Shown here: positions 9,494-20,052 of the stretch, one piece after another
Position numbering within the stretch: position 1 is the first letter of the stretch
How the letters are laid out: each line of letters opens with the position of its first letter
Position numbers and translations under genes: made by a program
Origin: Gammaproteobacteria bacterium
Lineage (GTDB): Bacteria; Pseudomonadota; Gammaproteobacteria; DRLM01
Assembly (NCBI GenBank): GCA_023266095.1
Contig: JAHFRV010000014.1
Coordinates: 1-60,965, forward strand
Direction of reading: 5' to 3'
DNA length: 60,965 bases
Notes under the pieces: generated by a model
Database searches by the model: none
Seen by the model: only the letters and a program-made list of their open reading frames with translations
Told to the model about the DNA's origin: nothing

Positions 9494-10561
9494 TCAAACA
9501 CCGTCACCACCGGTGTACATCCGGCTGATCAGGTAACGCTCCTTGGCATAACGCAGCAACACCACCAGTACCGCCGTCACCGGCAAAGCCAGCAACACGC
9601 CGACGAAGCCGAACAATTGTCCGCCCGCCATCACCGCGAAAATCACGCCCAGCGGGTGCAAGCCGATGCGGTCGCCGACCAGCAGGGGCGTGAAGACGAA
9701 ACTTTCCAACACCTGCCCCACGCCGAACACCGCCAGCACCAGCAACAGGGGGAACAACTCTTGAAACTGCATGAGCGCCGCCACGCCCGCGAACAAAACA
9801 CCCAAGATAAAGCCCAGATACGGTATGAAACTCACCAACCCCGCGAACAAGCCGATGAGCAAAGCCAGGTCCAAGCCCACCAGCCACAAGCCCAAGGTAT
9901 ATACCGCTCCCAGGAGCACCATCACGGTGAGTTGCCCGCGCAGAAAACCGCCGAGCACCGCGTCACACTCCGCGGCCAGCCGGGTGACCACCGGCAGGTG
10001 ACGGCGCGGAACCAAGGCGCTGAGGCGCATGATCATCACGTCCCAATCGCGCAGCAGATAAAAAGTCACCAGCGGGATCAGCACCACGGTCGCCAGCCAC
10101 GCCATGACCGCCAGACCGGAACGGGTCACCGATCCCAATACGTCCGCCGCCACGCCGCCCACTTGCTGCCAATGCGTCATCAGTGCCTGCTTGATGCTCA
10201 CCAAATCAAAACGCAGTTCGGCGAACCCCAACTGCCGTTGCAACCAAGGCAGTGCCTCTCGCTCCAGCCAATCGAGATACCCCGGCAGTTTATCGATCAA
10301 CACTTCCACCTGCTGTTGTAACAGCGGCACTAGCACTACGAAGGCTGACGCCAGCACCGCCAGCATCACTGAGAACACCACCACCACCGCCGGGGTGCGC
10401 GGCAGGCCCTTGGCTTCCAGTCGGTCCACCAGCGGATCACCGAGATAAGCCAGACCTGCGCCGACTAAAAACGGCGTGAGCACCGGCCCCAACAAGTACA
10501 GCAACATGGCGGAGACGACGAAGCCCGCCAGCAGCAGCCATTTTTGGGTATCAGTCAACAT
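9494..10561 (-). CDS. perM: AI-2E family permease PerM
   Basis: A 355-residue polytopic membrane protein of the AI-2E/PerM family with about eight hydrophobic helices. It begins LTDTQKWLLLAGFVVSAMLL and contains the family's C-terminal QVLESFVFTPLLVGDRIGLH block. Its position next to hda and near purMN matches the usual gammaproteobacterial neighbourhood of perM. It is a paralogue of the transporter at 4868-6118. The substrate is not established. Confidence 0.88.
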   Translation of the reverse strand: MLTDTQKWLLLAGFVVSAMLLYLLGPVLTPFLVGAGLAYLGDPLVDRLEAKGLPRTPAVVVVFSVMLAVLASAFVVLVPLLQQQVEVLIDKLPGYLDWLEREALPWLQRQLGFAELRFDLVSIKQALMTHWQQVGGVAADVLGSVTRSGLAVMAWLATVVLIPLVTFYLLRDWDVMIMRLSALVPRRHLPVVTRLAAECDAVLGGFLRGQLTVMVLLGAVYTLGLWLVGLDLALLIGLFAGLVSFIPYLGFILGVLFAGVAALMQFQELFPLLLVLAVFGVGQVLESFVFTPLLVGDRIGLHPLGVIFAVMAGGQLFGFVGVLLALPVTAVLVVLLRYAKERYLISRMYTGGDGV

Positions 10562-10595
10562 ACTGCGGTTTCCGTTTCATCATTCATATGTCAAT

Positions 10596-11153
10596 TCATC
10601 GCGACGTCCGGCGGCTACGGTAAGCGCGTACGCCCCAAGTCCACACATAGTCGACGCCGCTCAGCACGGTGGTGATCAGCACCACGAAAATCAGGCCTTC
10701 CACGATACCCGCCAGCATGGGCAACAAACCCAGCGAAGCCACCGCCGCGACCGCGAGCACGATCTGCGTCACCGTATTGAATTTACTGATCCAGCTCGGT
10801 TCCATGTCGTAGCGGCCCACCAGCCAATGAAAAGCCAGGGCGCCGCTGAACAACAGAACATCACGTACCACCACCGTGACAACCAGCCACAACGGCAATA
10901 CCTCCAGCCAGCCGAGCACTAGATATGTGGTGACCAGTAACAGCTTGTCCGCCAGCGGATCGAGGATAGAACCCAGCCGGCTGCGCCAACCGAAGCGTTT
11001 GGCCAGGTAACCATCCACACCGTCGGAGATGCCAGCGATCAAAAAGGTGAGTAAGGCTTCCGTGTAGCGCTGGGTCAACAAGAACCAGGCCACTGGGACG
11101 ACCAGGACCATGCGCAGCATACTAATCGTGTTAGGGATATCACGCAGGTTCAC
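10596..11153 (-). CDS. CDP-alcohol phosphatidyltransferase (PgsA-like)
   Basis: A 185-residue integral membrane enzyme that transfers a phosphatidyl group from CDP-diacylglycerol to an alcohol. The catalytic signature DGVDGYLAKRFGWRSRLG followed by SILDPLADK keeps all the aspartates; the usual Arg of the AR pair is Lys here. Five to six hydrophobic helices surround it. The start is GTG and overlaps the end of the DUF2066 gene by 4 bp (GTGA), implying translational coupling. Whether it is the main PgsA or a second family member cannot be decided. Confidence 0.87.
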   Translation of the reverse strand: MNLRDIPNTISMLRMVLVVPVAWFLLTQRYTEALLTFLIAGISDGVDGYLAKRFGWRSRLGSILDPLADKLLLVTTYLVLGWLEVLPLWLVVTVVVRDVLLFSGALAFHWLVGRYDMEPSWISKFNTVTQIVLAVAAVASLGLLPMLAGIVEGLIFVVLITTVLSGVDYVWTWGVRAYRSRRTSR

Positions 11154-12193
11154 GGTGCTAATCGATATTGCAAAACATTGCCTGACGCCGGCACGGCCGC
11201 CACCGGCGTGAGCACCCGGCCGAGGGCCAAGGAGAGCGTGAGGCCCTGCAACTCGCCGCGCACCTGTACGCGGTACACCACGCGGGCGCCCTCGACCCGT
11301 TCCACGGCGACGCCGCCCACCGGGTCGAGTCCGCCGAGATAACGCGACAGCCGGGCGTAATCCTGAACATTCACCACATTATCCACCACCAGAGTCGCCA
11401 CGCTGCTCACCCCCGGCTTCAACACCAGGGCATAACGCTGGGCCATGTTCTCCGCGACTTGATTGAGTCCGGCCGCCACCACTTCGGCCAGTGAACCCTC
11501 GCCCGCCTCCCAGTGGGTGCTGCTGCCGCCCTGGCGGAGGCTCCACTGTCCGCGCCAGCGCTCCGGAGCAATCGAAAACACCCGGCCGAGCAATATCGCG
11601 TCGGCATGATAACGGACGGAAGCCTGTATCAGCGGCTCACTGAGCTGACCTCCCACATCGACGCTATTGACCGCGTTTTGGTCCTCGTCATCCAGCTTGG
11701 GCAAACTCACCGGCAGCCCCCGGCGTTGCGCCCGCTCTTGCACCACGACCTGGATCTCGGGCCGGTTTGCACCACCCACCAGCGTTCGCCCGCCACCGTC
11801 TTCGAGCACCAGCCACAACAAAATTCGGGGGCGCTCACGGTCCCACACCGGCAGTCCCGCATCATAAATACGTTGATTGATCGCCTGTCGGTCAAAACTC
11901 ACTTGCAGGGTGGGTCCTGTCTCCGCCGTGCGATAGCCATAACGCTGCATCGCCTGCTCGGCTTGCTGCAGCAAGGTTTTGAACTGGGGCTGGGCGGGGG
12001 CGGCCGCGCTGCCGGTCACCTTCACCAGCACCTCGGCCAGGGCGGCGCGACTGGCCACGGCACGGGCGGCAGCGCCTTGATCGGCCACCGGCACCTCGGC
12101 CTCATAAAGGTCGATCATCTCCACCGCCCACCCGGCGCGCGACGACAGCGCCAGCAGTGCGGCAAAAATGCAAACCATCACCCCTTGATTCAT
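11150..12193 (-). CDS. DUF2066 domain-containing exported protein
   Basis: A protein with a signal peptide ([19 protein letters not shown], cleaved near residue 24) and a DUF2066 body ([28 protein letters not shown]). The function of the family is unknown; it is typically found beside purM in gammaproteobacteria, as here. The ATG at 12193 is chosen because it precedes the signal peptide; the frame is open to 12289, but that part lacks signal character and reaches the purM promoter. It runs divergently from purM. Confidence 0.85.
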   Translation of the reverse strand: MNQGVMVCIFAALLALSSRAGWAVEMIDLYEAEVPVADQGAAARAVASRAALAEVLVKVTGSAAAPAQPQFKTLLQQAEQAMQRYGYRTAETGPTLQVSFDRQAINQRIYDAGLPVWDRERPRILLWLVLEDGGGRTLVGGANRPEIQVVVQERAQRRGLPVSLPKLDDEDQNAVNSVDVGGQLSEPLIQASVRYHADAILLGRVFSIAPERWRGQWSLRQGGSSTHWEAGEGSLAEVVAAGLNQVAENMAQRYALVLKPGVSSVATLVVDNVVNVQDYARLSRYLGGLDPVGGVAVERVEGARVVYRVQVRGELQGLTLSLALGRVLTPVAAVPASGNVLQYRLAP

Positions 12194-12270
12194 GATTCCG
12201 TAGACCCTTCGCAACACGCCACGTCCGGCGAAATGATACACGCTTCTCCCCGCCGCCGGGTACGCGACCG

Positions 12271-12299
12271 AGGACAAGGGCCGGCGCAACCGCTACAAT
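12271..12299 (+). promoter_or_regulatory. candidate purM promoter
   Basis: TACAAT at 12294-12299 stands 17 bases after AGGACA (12271-12276), a partial -35. Transcription would begin near 12306 and give a leader of about 35 bases before the purM ATG. No PurR box was recognised. Confidence 0.35.
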
Positions 12300-12340
12300 A
12301 CCCGCAACATTTTGCGAACCGACACGGCGAATACCATCCC

Positions 12341-13396
12341 ATGAGCACTACCCAGCCCCCCCAATCCGGCTTGAGCTACCGCGACGCCGGCGTGGACATC
12401 GACGCCGGCGACCGCCTGGTCGACCGCATCAAACCCATCGCCGCCCGCACCCGCCGTCCCGGCGTGCTCGCCGGTCTCGGCGGTTTCGGCGCGCTGTTCG
12501 AGATCCCCGCCGGCTACCGTCAGCCGGTGCTGGTCTCCGGCACCGACGGTGTCGGCACCAAACTCAAACTGGCAATGCAACTCGCTAAACACGACACGAT
12601 AGGCATCGACCTGGTGGCGATGTGCGCCAACGATATCGTGGTGCAGGGTGCCGAACCGCTGTTTTTCCTCGACTACTACGCCACCGGCCATTTGGAGGTG
12701 GACGTGGCGGCGGCGGTGGTGGGCGGCATCGGCCGCGGCTGCGAACTGGCCGGCGCCGCACTGGTGGGCGGCGAGACCGCGGAAATGCCCGGCATGTATC
12801 ACGGCGGCGACTACGACCTCGCCGGTTTTTGCGTCGGCGTGGTGGAAAAAGAACGCATCATCGACGGCAGCAAGGTCGCGGCGGGTGACGCGCTGATCGG
12901 CCTCGCCTCATCCGGTCCGCATTCCAACGGCTATTCGCTGATCCGCAAAATCATCGAAGTGAGCGGCGCCGATCTTTCGCAAGAGTTCCATGGCCGGAGT
13001 TTGGGCGAGACCTTGCTCGAACCGACCCGCATCTACGTCAAATCGCTGCTGGCGCTCTTGAACGAGGTGCCGGTGCATGCCCTCGCCCACATCACCGGCG
13101 GCGGCATCACCGAGAATCTGCCACGAGTGCTGCCCGAAGAGACCCAAGCCTTCATCAACACCACTCGCTGGCCACGCCCGCCGATATTCAGCTGGCTGCA
13201 AACACAAGGCAAGGTCGCCGACGACGAGATGTACCGCACGTTCAATTGCGGCATCGGCATGATCGTCTGCGTGCCCGCCGCCGAAGCCGAACGGGCGCTG
13301 CGCCGCTTGCGCGAACTGGGCGAGACGGCCTGGCGCATCGGCGAGGTGGCGGCGCGCCGCGGCGCCACTCATCAGGTGACCCTCACCGCCTCATGA
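12341..13396 (+). CDS. purM: phosphoribosylformylglycinamidine cyclo-ligase PurM
   Basis: PurM closes the imidazole ring, making AIR from FGAM with ATP, in purine synthesis. The 351-residue protein starts [20 protein letters not shown] and contains the signature [14 protein letters not shown], plus [27 protein letters not shown] and [14 protein letters not shown]-like blocks. Length is normal. The ATG at 12341 matches the start of known family members; the frame is open further upstream only as antisense of DUF2066. Its TGA overlaps the purN ATG (ATGA), so the two are co-translated. Confidence 0.97.
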   Translation: MSTTQPPQSGLSYRDAGVDIDAGDRLVDRIKPIAARTRRPGVLAGLGGFGALFEIPAGYRQPVLVSGTDGVGTKLKLAMQLAKHDTIGIDLVAMCANDIVVQGAEPLFFLDYYATGHLEVDVAAAVVGGIGRGCELAGAALVGGETAEMPGMYHGGDYDLAGFCVGVVEKERIIDGSKVAAGDALIGLASSGPHSNGYSLIRKIIEVSGADLSQEFHGRSLGETLLEPTRIYVKSLLALLNEVPVHALAHITGGGITENLPRVLPEETQAFINTTRWPRPPIFSWLQTQGKVADDEMYRTFNCGIGMIVCVPAAEAERALRRLRELGETAWRIGEVAARRGATHQVTLTAS

Positions 13397-14052
13397 GTGA
13401 CAGCATTCAGCGCGTGTCTATCGTCGTCCTCATCTCGGGCAACGGCACTAATCTGCAAGCCATCATCGACGCGGTGGCGACCGCTGACTTGCCGGTGGAT
13501 ATCCGCGCCGTCATCAGCAATAAACCCGAGGCCTACGGCTTGGAGCGCGCGCGCCGCGCGGCCATCCCGGCGCTGGTGGTGGATCACCGACGATACCCCG
13601 ACCGCGCCGCGTTCGACGCGGCATTGCAAACCGCGATAGATCAGTACCAGCCGCGATTAGTGGTGCTCGCCGGGTTCATGCGCATCCTCACGCCGGAATT
13701 CGTCGCGCATTATCACGGCCGCCTGCTCAACATACATCCGTCCCTGCTGCCCGCCTTTCGCGGCCTCGATACGCATAAGCGCGCGCTCGAAGCGGGGGTG
13801 AAGGAACACGGCGTCAGCATCCACTTCGTCACCGCCGAATTGGACGGCGGCCCGCTGGTGGCGCAACAAAAAATAGCCGTATTGCCCGGCGACGACGCAC
13901 TCAGTCTGGCGGCGCGCGCGCAACAGGCTGAACACATACTTTATCCGCAAGTGATACGCTGGTTCGCCGAAGGGCGGCTGATATTGCAGGCAAACCGGGC
14001 TATGCTCGACGGCGAACCGGTGCGGCTATCACATCAGACAACGAGCGGATAA
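13393..14052 (+). CDS. purN: phosphoribosylglycinamide formyltransferase PurN
   Basis: PurN formylates GAR using 10-formyl-tetrahydrofolate. It contains [17 protein letters not shown] at the phosphate-binding N-terminus, [13 protein letters not shown], and the folate-site block [30 protein letters not shown] with catalytic Asn, His and, further on, Asp in ELDGGP. The length of 219 is typical. It overlaps purM by 4 bp and is followed 5 bases later by the DUF3108 gene, likely one transcript. Confidence 0.97.
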   Translation: MSDSIQRVSIVVLISGNGTNLQAIIDAVATADLPVDIRAVISNKPEAYGLERARRAAIPALVVDHRRYPDRAAFDAALQTAIDQYQPRLVVLAGFMRILTPEFVAHYHGRLLNIHPSLLPAFRGLDTHKRALEAGVKEHGVSIHFVTAELDGGPLVAQQKIAVLPGDDALSLAARAQQAEHILYPQVIRWFAEGRLILQANRAMLDGEPVRLSHQTTSG

Positions 14053-14057
14053 AAACG

Positions 14058-14798
14058 GTGATATCCCTACGCAAACCAGGATGGTTATTTTTAGCGGGTT
14101 GGCTGCTGTGCTGGTGGGCAAGCCCCTCCGCACTCGCCGAAGAAGCGGCGCCCTTCCCCAACTTCAGTGCCGAGTACGTCTTGAAGCGCAACGGTCTGCC
14201 CTTGGGCAATGCCACCCGCAGCCTGCGTTCCATCGGCAACGGCCGCTACGTTTTCGAGTCCGTCACCTACGCCACCGGCATGATCGCCTGGCTGGTCAAG
14301 GACCGCATCGAAGAGCGCAGCACGTGGACTTACAGCGGCGGCCAATTGCGTCCTCTCGAATACAAATACGATCGCTACGGCGGCAAAAAAACCCGACGCG
14401 TCAAACTTAACTTCGACTGGGAACGCCGGGTGGTGACCAATAACATCGACGGCGACCCCTGGCGCATGGACATTCCGCCCAATGCGCAAGACAAGCTGCT
14501 CTATCAACTGGCGATCATGCAGGATTTGAAAAATGGCCGCGCCGGCTTGCAATACAACATCGCCGACGGCGGCCGTTTGAAGAATTACCAGTTCGATATT
14601 CTCGGCGAAGAAACGGTGACGACGCCGCTGGGCAAGCTGAAGGCCATCAAACTCGAACGGCTCGGTGATAAACGCGACACAACGGTCTGGTGCGCCCCGT
14701 CACTCAATTACCTGCCGGTGCGGCTGGAGCAGCAGGAATCGGACGGCAGCCGCCTGAGCATGGACATCCAATCGGTGAAAGGCTTGCCGGCGCGCTGA
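14058..14798 (+). CDS. DUF3108 exported protein
   Basis: A 246-residue protein with an N-terminal signal (WLFLAGWLLCWWASPSALA). The body matches DUF3108: FSAEYVLKRNGLPLGNATRS, the ATGMIAWLVKDRIEE segment and a C-terminal PLGKLKAIKLERLGD strand pair. Family members are periplasmic beta-rich proteins of unknown role, commonly found after purN. The start is GTG at 14058, 5 bases after the purN stop, suggesting co-transcription. Confidence 0.87.
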   Translation: MISLRKPGWLFLAGWLLCWWASPSALAEEAAPFPNFSAEYVLKRNGLPLGNATRSLRSIGNGRYVFESVTYATGMIAWLVKDRIEERSTWTYSGGQLRPLEYKYDRYGGKKTRRVKLNFDWERRVVTNNIDGDPWRMDIPPNAQDKLLYQLAIMQDLKNGRAGLQYNIADGGRLKNYQFDILGEETVTTPLGKLKAIKLERLGDKRDTTVWCAPSLNYLPVRLEQQESDGSRLSMDIQSVKGLPAR

Positions 14799-14820
14799 AC
14801 CCGCCGGGGACCGTATCAAT

Positions 14821-15387
14821 TCAAGCTTTGGGCAAGGTGACGCCGCGCTGACCTTGATACTTCCCGCCGCGATCCTTGTACGAGGTCTCACACACCTCGT
14901 CGGACTCCAGAAACAACACCTGCGCCACACCTTCGTTCGCGTAGATTTTCGCGGGCAGCGGTGTGGTGTTGGAAAATTCCAGCGTCACATGCCCTTCCCA
15001 CTCCGGCTCCAACGGCGTGACATTGACGATGATGCCGCAGCGCGCATAGGTTGATTTGCCGAGACAGATGGTCAGCACATTACGCGGGATGCGGAAATAT
15101 TCCACAGTGCGCGCCAAGGCGAAGGAGTTTGGCGGAATGATACAGACCGCAGATTTGATATCCACGAAGCTATTCGCGTCGAAATTTTTCGGATCGACGA
15201 TAGCCGAATTGATATTGGTGAAAATCTTGAATTCGTCGGCGCAACGGATGTCGTAGCCATAACTTGAAGTACCGTAGGAAATCAGGCGTTCACCGTTTCT
15301 CTCGCGCACTTGCTGAGGTTCGAAGGGCTCGATCATGCCCTGCTGTTCGGCCATGCGGCGGATCCACTTGTCTGACTTGATGCTCAT
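14821..15387 (-). CDS. dcd: dCTP deaminase
   Basis: Deaminates dCTP to dUTP, the main source of dUMP for thymidylate in gammaproteobacteria. The 188-residue protein shows [39 protein letters not shown] with the nucleotide-binding Ser/Arg, and [12 protein letters not shown] with the catalytic Glu. Length and C-terminus ([14 protein letters not shown]) are canonical for the deaminase rather than the bifunctional DCD-DUT form. It lies 80 bases after apbC on the same strand. Confidence 0.97.
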   Translation of the reverse strand: MSIKSDKWIRRMAEQQGMIEPFEPQQVRERNGERLISYGTSSYGYDIRCADEFKIFTNINSAIVDPKNFDANSFVDIKSAVCIIPPNSFALARTVEYFRIPRNVLTICLGKSTYARCGIIVNVTPLEPEWEGHVTLEFSNTTPLPAKIYANEGVAQVLFLESDEVCETSYKDRGGKYQGQRGVTLPKA

Positions 15388-15466
15388 GAATAAACCTTCG
15401 TTTGATATCCATTGTTTTTTTGGAGACGTCGACTGCGGCGGAACATTGCGCCGCCCGAATCGCCTC

Positions 15467-16558
15467 TCAGGTATTTTGAATGACGATATTGGGAAACTTT
15501 CCGCTGTAATCCCGCGCGCGCAAGGCCAAGGACGCGGCCACCCGCCGCGCGATGTCGCGATAGAGGCGCGAGACTGGCCCGTCCGGATCGGCCACTACGG
15601 TGGGTTTGCCGCCGTCGGCCTGTTCACGAATGCGGATATCCAAGGGCAACGCGCCGAGAAATGCCACATCATATTGCTTGGCCATGCGCTCGCCGCCGCC
15701 CTCGCCGAAGATATGTTCGGCATGGCCGCATTGGCTGCAAATGTGAATGCTCATGTTTTCCACGATACCCAGCACCGGCACCTCGACCTTCTCGAACATC
15801 TTGAGGCCCTTGCGTGCATCCAGCAACGCGATGTCCTGCGGCGTAGTCACGATCACCGCGCCGCTGACCGGAATGCGCTGTGCCAGGGTGAGTTGAATAT
15901 CACCGGTGCCCGGCGGCAGGTCTACTACCAAATAATCCAACCCATGCCAATTGGTCTCACTTAACAACTGGGTGAGCGCCTGGGTGACCATCGGACCACG
16001 CCAAATCATCGGTGACTCTTCGTCGATCAGGTAACCGATGGACATGGATTGAATGCCGTGGGCCGTTATCGGCTCCATGGATTTGCCGTCTTTGCTCTCG
16101 GGGCGCCCGTCCGCGCCCAACATGCGCGGCTGGCTGGGGCCGTAGATATCCGCGTCGAGTATGCCCACCGTGGCGCCTTCCGCCGCCAAGGCCAAAGCCA
16201 GATTCACCGCGGTGGTGGACTTGCCCACCCCCCCCTTGCCCGAAGCCACGGCGATAATATTCTTCACTTCCTTGAGAGTCGCCACGCCGCGCTGCACGGC
16301 GTGCGCCACCACCTCCCACGAGAGGTGAATGTCGGCATGGGCAACGCCTTCGATGGCTTCCACCTCGGTTTGAAGTTCGGCGATCCATTGCGCACGCAGG
16401 CCCGCGACGGGATAACCCAGCACCACCTCCACCGTCACGCGGTCGCCACTGACCGCGATATTTTTGACCGCCTTACTGGCGACCAAGTCTTGCTTCATAT
16501 AAGGATCGGTGAAACTTTTCAGCGCCATTTCCACCTGGAGACGCGAGATGTCTGCCAT
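15467..16558 (-). CDS. apbC: iron-sulfur cluster carrier ApbC (Mrp/NBP35)
   Basis: A P-loop ATPase that binds and delivers Fe-S clusters. An N-terminal MIP18/DUF59-like domain occupies about 1-90. The deviant Walker [22 protein letters not shown] follows, then [13 protein letters not shown] and [13 protein letters not shown], and the cluster-binding [15 protein letters not shown] near the C-terminus. With the ATG at 16558 it has 363 residues; this start follows AGGGAG and begins [11 protein letters not shown] like family members, while a frame extension to 16603 is unsupported. It normally stands divergently next to metG, but here an extra gene intervenes. Confidence 0.94.
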   Translation of the reverse strand: MADISRLQVEMALKSFTDPYMKQDLVASKAVKNIAVSGDRVTVEVVLGYPVAGLRAQWIAELQTEVEAIEGVAHADIHLSWEVVAHAVQRGVATLKEVKNIIAVASGKGGVGKSTTAVNLALALAAEGATVGILDADIYGPSQPRMLGADGRPESKDGKSMEPITAHGIQSMSIGYLIDEESPMIWRGPMVTQALTQLLSETNWHGLDYLVVDLPPGTGDIQLTLAQRIPVSGAVIVTTPQDIALLDARKGLKMFEKVEVPVLGIVENMSIHICSQCGHAEHIFGEGGGERMAKQYDVAFLGALPLDIRIREQADGGKPTVVADPDGPVSRLYRDIARRVAASLALRARDYSGKFPNIVIQNT

Positions 16559-16914
16559 TGCCCGTAACTCCCTAATTTTCAAATGTTGACAGTGAATTTT
16601 CACCTAATAGGCGCAAGGCGGAATAGTGTACACCATAGCCCACGCCAAAAAGCCCGAAACCCCGCGCAGCGACACCCAGTAAGTTATTCGGTCAAGATAA
16701 TCATAACCCGTTAAAATGAATAGCCATGGCTCTTCGCATTCAATGGGGCGACTAAAATATTGACCTTCGAGTAGTTTACAATTAATAATTAATATTGCGC
16801 GGCACATCTGCGATGTGCTCCGAACCCCACTTACACATAACGGTTGACTTTTGTTAGGCAACTACGTTAAAAATAGCGACAGGTGGGGGTACACACAACC
16901 GGTATAACCGGGGG
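16559..16914. other. lower-GC intergenic region upstream of apbC
   Basis: About 350 bases, clearly poorer in GC than the genes around, lie between divergent apbC and the exported orphan gene. The right part holds a candidate promoter. The only longer open frame (reverse, 16604-16861) has unnatural composition and is not called. The compositional break coincides with the orphan gene, so both may have arrived together; this is inference. Confidence 0.4.
16844..16873 (+). promoter_or_regulatory. candidate promoter for the orphan exported gene
   Basis: TTGACT (16844-16849) is followed after 18 bases by TAAAAA (16868-16873), or after 17 by TTAAAA. The -35 is close to consensus and the -10 is weak. 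It would give a leader of about 40 bases. Confidence 0.4.
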
Positions 16915-16923
16915 ATGAGGCTA

Positions 16924-17832
16924 ATGTCTAATTATAAAAAAGCACTTACCGTAGGTGTGAGCTTTTATCTGGTATTGGGGGCGTCAGCCAGCCAAGCGGA
17001 TTTTGCTCTCAATTGGGCTCGTATTGGGGATCAATTGGGTGGGGGTATCCCTCAGACAAATTGCAACCGCGGCGAAGGGGGTACTGCATGTACGATACAG
17101 TCCGCCTTAACCGAGGTTGCCGACCCTGACAAAACTCCATTCTTGCAAGAACGCATTATAGGCCCCGATGGTCAAGCCTATTATCACGTCGTGGTCGGCT
17201 TGCCCACTAGTGAATTTGCCCAGGAAACCTTCATTCGCGCCAACAGCACTGTACGTTGGGGAACGGGCTTTGTAGATGTTCTAGGCTCCTCCAGTGGAGG
17301 GAACATCACATTTCAAGGTTTTGGCCGTCGACCTGAACTTTTCGCTAACATGAAACCCCTGGATCCCGATGAAACCATTTCCGGCAATTCCACCGCGAAT
17401 CCCAAATTAGTGGAAATGCGCCAAGTCATCAATGTAACCAATAGCCAGGGTCAATTTGAGCAGGAGTTCTTAAAAGACAGCTTAAGCAACAAACCTCGAA
17501 TCACTCAGGAGTTGAACAGGACGGTTGCCAATGCGGAAATTAAAGCCTTCTTTCAGACTGACTTGCGCGCTTTGAATTATGACGATATGAATACCGCCGC
17601 TGCCGTGACCAATACCATGAGTCTGCCTGGTGGTGCGGGTAGCTTCAATATGGCGCTTGATGCTCAGTCCAGCCAAGTCACCGCCGGCCAATATCGCTGG
17701 GTACCGGGGACGGGTCCAGGCCAAAGCACGGGCACTTGGGAATACCTCGGTGGTGGTGGCTTTGATCCCTATCTAGAAAACTGGAAAGCCTTCCGTAGTG
17801 CAACTGAAAACCCAGTCGTTAAAATTCAATAA
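16924..17832 (+). CDS. exported orphan protein of unknown function
   Basis: A secreted protein of about 302 residues that I do not recognise. A signal peptide (KKALTVGVSFYLVLGASASQA, cut before DFALNW) leads into a Gly/Asn/Gln-rich body with two cysteines (QTNCNRGEGGTACTIQ), alternating strands and a Gly-rich tail (TWEYLGGGGFDPYLE). Candidate starts are ATG 16915 and ATG 16924; the latter has GAGG just ahead, though very close. GC content is visibly lower than neighbours. It has its own promoter candidate and a strong terminator, so it is an isolated unit inserted between apbC and metG. Confidence 0.7.
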   Translation: MSNYKKALTVGVSFYLVLGASASQADFALNWARIGDQLGGGIPQTNCNRGEGGTACTIQSALTEVADPDKTPFLQERIIGPDGQAYYHVVVGLPTSEFAQETFIRANSTVRWGTGFVDVLGSSSGGNITFQGFGRRPELFANMKPLDPDETISGNSTANPKLVEMRQVINVTNSQGQFEQEFLKDSLSNKPRITQELNRTVANAEIKAFFQTDLRALNYDDMNTAAAVTNTMSLPGGAGSFNMALDAQSSQVTAGQYRWVPGTGPGQSTGTWEYLGGGGFDPYLENWKAFRSATENPVVKIQ

Positions 17833-17839
17833 TTGAGAC

Positions 17840-17863
17840 AAAAGGGGCGGTTTCGCCCCTTTT
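17840..17863 (+). terminator. rho-independent terminator after the orphan gene
   Basis: A perfect 10-bp stem, AAAAGGGGCG and CGCCCCTTTT, closes a GTTT loop 7 bases after the stop codon and ends in a T-rich tail. Its symmetry would allow termination in both directions. Confidence 0.92.
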
Positions 17864-17914
17864 GCTTTATAGTCTCCACCTGCATGCGGTCCCTACCTAG
17901 CAAGCCTCGTTGCT

Positions 17915-17930
17915 TGAGCTATAATTGCGC
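17915..17930 (+). promoter_or_regulatory. candidate metG promoter -10
   Basis: A perfect TATAAT at 17920-17925 lies 34 bases before the metG ATG. The expected -35 place (about 17897-17902, CTAGCA) is poor, so an activator may be required. The position right after the terminator supports a fresh start here. Confidence 0.45.
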
Positions 17931-17959
17931 TCTTTGTTGTTCTGGATAAGCCATTGCAT

Positions 17960-19993
17960 ATGGACGCCACACGCCGCACCCTACTCGTCACCAGCGCACT
18001 GCCCTACGCTAACGGCCCCATCCATCTGGGCCATCTGGTCGAGTACATTCAAACCGACATTTGGGTGCGCTTTCAGAAGATGCGAGGGCATGAATGCCAC
18101 TATGTCTGCGCCGACGACGCTCACGGCACGCCGATCATGCTGCGCGCGCGGCAAGAAGGCATTTCGCCCGAAGTCTTGATCGCACGTATCGGCGAGGAAC
18201 ACCGCGCCGATTTCGCCGGGTTTGCCATCGCCTTCGACAATTACCACAGCACCCACTCACCGGAGAATCGTGAGCTGGCGACCCTGATTTATCAACGCCT
18301 GCGTCAGGCCGGCCATATCAGCACGCGGACCATCACCCAGGCCTTCGATCCGGAAAAACAGATGTTTCTGCCGGACCGCTTCATCAAAGGCGAATGTCCG
18401 CGTTGCGGCGCGGCGGATCAATACGGCGACAGTTGCGAGGTGTGCGGCGCCACTTACTCGCCTTCGGATTTAAAGAACGCGATCTCCGTTTTGTCCGGCG
18501 CCCGTCCAATCGAAAAAGAGTCCCTGCACTATTTCTTCAAGCTCAATGATTTCACCGACATGCTGCGCGACTGGACCCGCGGCGGCCACCTCCAGGTCGA
18601 GGTCACCAACAAACTCAATGAATGGTTCGAGGCCGGCTTGCAGGAATGGGACATCTCGCGCGACGCGCCCTACTTCGGTTTCGAAATTCCCGACGCCGAG
18701 GACAAATATTTTTATGTGTGGCTGGACGCCCCCATCGGTTACATGGCTAGCTTCAAGGCCTATTGCGAGCGCAGCGGCCTGTCGTTTGACGCCTATTGGC
18801 AAGAGGACAGCAGCGCGGAGCTTTATCATTTCATCGGCAAGGACATCGTCTACTTCCACGCTTTGTTCTGGCCGGCGATGCTGGAAGGCGCGGGCTTCCG
18901 CACCCCTACCGCGATCTTCGCCCATGGCTTTCTCACCGTGAACGGCCAGAAGATGTCGAAATCCCGCGGCACTTTCATCAAGGCCCGCAGCTATCTCGAC
19001 CATCTCAACCCGGAGTATCTGCGTTATTACTTCGCCGCCAAATTGAGCGGCGGCGTCGATGACCTCGATCTCAATCTCGACGACTTCGCCCAGCGCGTCA
19101 ACGCCGATCTGGTGGGCAAAGTAGTCAACATCGCCAGCCGCTGCGCGGGTTTCATCACCAAGCGATTTGAAGGACGGCTGGCCGCCGAGTGCCCCGATGC
19201 TGACTTGTATCAGGAATTCGTTGCCGCCGGCGAGTCCATCGCCGCCGGCTTTGAGAACCGCGACTACAGCCGCGCGGTACGGGAAATCATGGCTCTCGCC
19301 GACCGGGCCAATCAATACATCGACGAGAAAAAGCCCTGGCAAATCGCCAAAGAACCTGGCCGCGAGCAGGAATTGCACGCGGTGTGCAGCCTGGGCGTGA
19401 ATTTATTCCGGGTGCTGATCACTTATTTGAAACCGGTTCTGCCGCGCACCACCGCGCTGGCCGAAACTTTCCTGCAAGATGATGAACTGCGCTGGGACAG
19501 CCCGCAAACACCTTTGCTGGCGCACACCATCGCGCCCTATCAGGCGCTGATGACCCGTGTCGAACCCAACCAGGTACAAGCCATGCTCGATGCCTCCCGA
19601 GATAATTTGCAAGCCACCTCCCCCGCCGCCTCTACGACGGGTCCTTTGGTGCAAGACCCCATACAAGCGGTCATCAGTTACGATGATTTCGCCAAGATCG
19701 ACCTGCGCATCGCCCGCATCGTCGCCGCCGAGGCCGTGCCCGAGGCCGATAAATTACTGCGCCTGACGGTAGATCTCGGCGGCGAACAGCGCAACGTCTT
19801 CGCCGGAATCAAGTCGGCTTATTCCGCCGAACAGCTGGTGGGCAAACTCACCGTGGTGGTGGCCAACCTCGCACCGCGCAAAATGCGCTTCGGTGTTTCG
19901 GAAGGCATGGTGCTCGCCGCCGGTCCTGGCGGTAAAGAACTGTGGCTGCTCGAGCCAGACGTCGGCGCCCAACCCGGACTGCGCCTGAAATAA
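17960..19993 (+). CDS. metG: methionyl-tRNA synthetase
   Basis: Charges tRNA-Met, including the initiator. The 677-residue protein carries the class I signature HLGH at residues 22-25, a zinc knuckle region ([19 protein letters not shown]), the KMSKS loop in [12 protein letters not shown], an anticodon-binding helical domain, and a C-terminal tRNA-binding OB domain (about 570-677: [20 protein letters not shown]) that mediates dimerisation, as in the long bacterial form. The frame opens at a TTG two codons earlier, but the ATG at 17960 is preferred. rnfB follows after 59 bases. Confidence 0.97.
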   Translation: MDATRRTLLVTSALPYANGPIHLGHLVEYIQTDIWVRFQKMRGHECHYVCADDAHGTPIMLRARQEGISPEVLIARIGEEHRADFAGFAIAFDNYHSTHSPENRELATLIYQRLRQAGHISTRTITQAFDPEKQMFLPDRFIKGECPRCGAADQYGDSCEVCGATYSPSDLKNAISVLSGARPIEKESLHYFFKLNDFTDMLRDWTRGGHLQVEVTNKLNEWFEAGLQEWDISRDAPYFGFEIPDAEDKYFYVWLDAPIGYMASFKAYCERSGLSFDAYWQEDSSAELYHFIGKDIVYFHALFWPAMLEGAGFRTPTAIFAHGFLTVNGQKMSKSRGTFIKARSYLDHLNPEYLRYYFAAKLSGGVDDLDLNLDDFAQRVNADLVGKVVNIASRCAGFITKRFEGRLAAECPDADLYQEFVAAGESIAAGFENRDYSRAVREIMALADRANQYIDEKKPWQIAKEPGREQELHAVCSLGVNLFRVLITYLKPVLPRTTALAETFLQDDELRWDSPQTPLLAHTIAPYQALMTRVEPNQVQAMLDASRDNLQATSPAASTTGPLVQDPIQAVISYDDFAKIDLRIARIVAAEAVPEADKLLRLTVDLGGEQRNVFAGIKSAYSAEQLVGKLTVVVANLAPRKMRFGVSEGMVLAAGPGGKELWLLEPDVGAQPGLRLK

Positions 19994-20052
19994 ACACGCT
20001 CATGTCGAATTTCGTTGTGGGATACTTGGGCCCGTTCACCCGATAAGCCGCC

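Noticed and set aside
11513-12340. Upstream extension of the purM frame
   Set aside because: It is antisense to DUF2066 and precedes the conserved PurM start at 12341.
16604-16861. Reverse frame of 85 codons upstream of apbC
   Set aside because: Cys/Tyr/Ile-rich composition, no ribosome site, overlaps the candidate promoter of the orphan gene.
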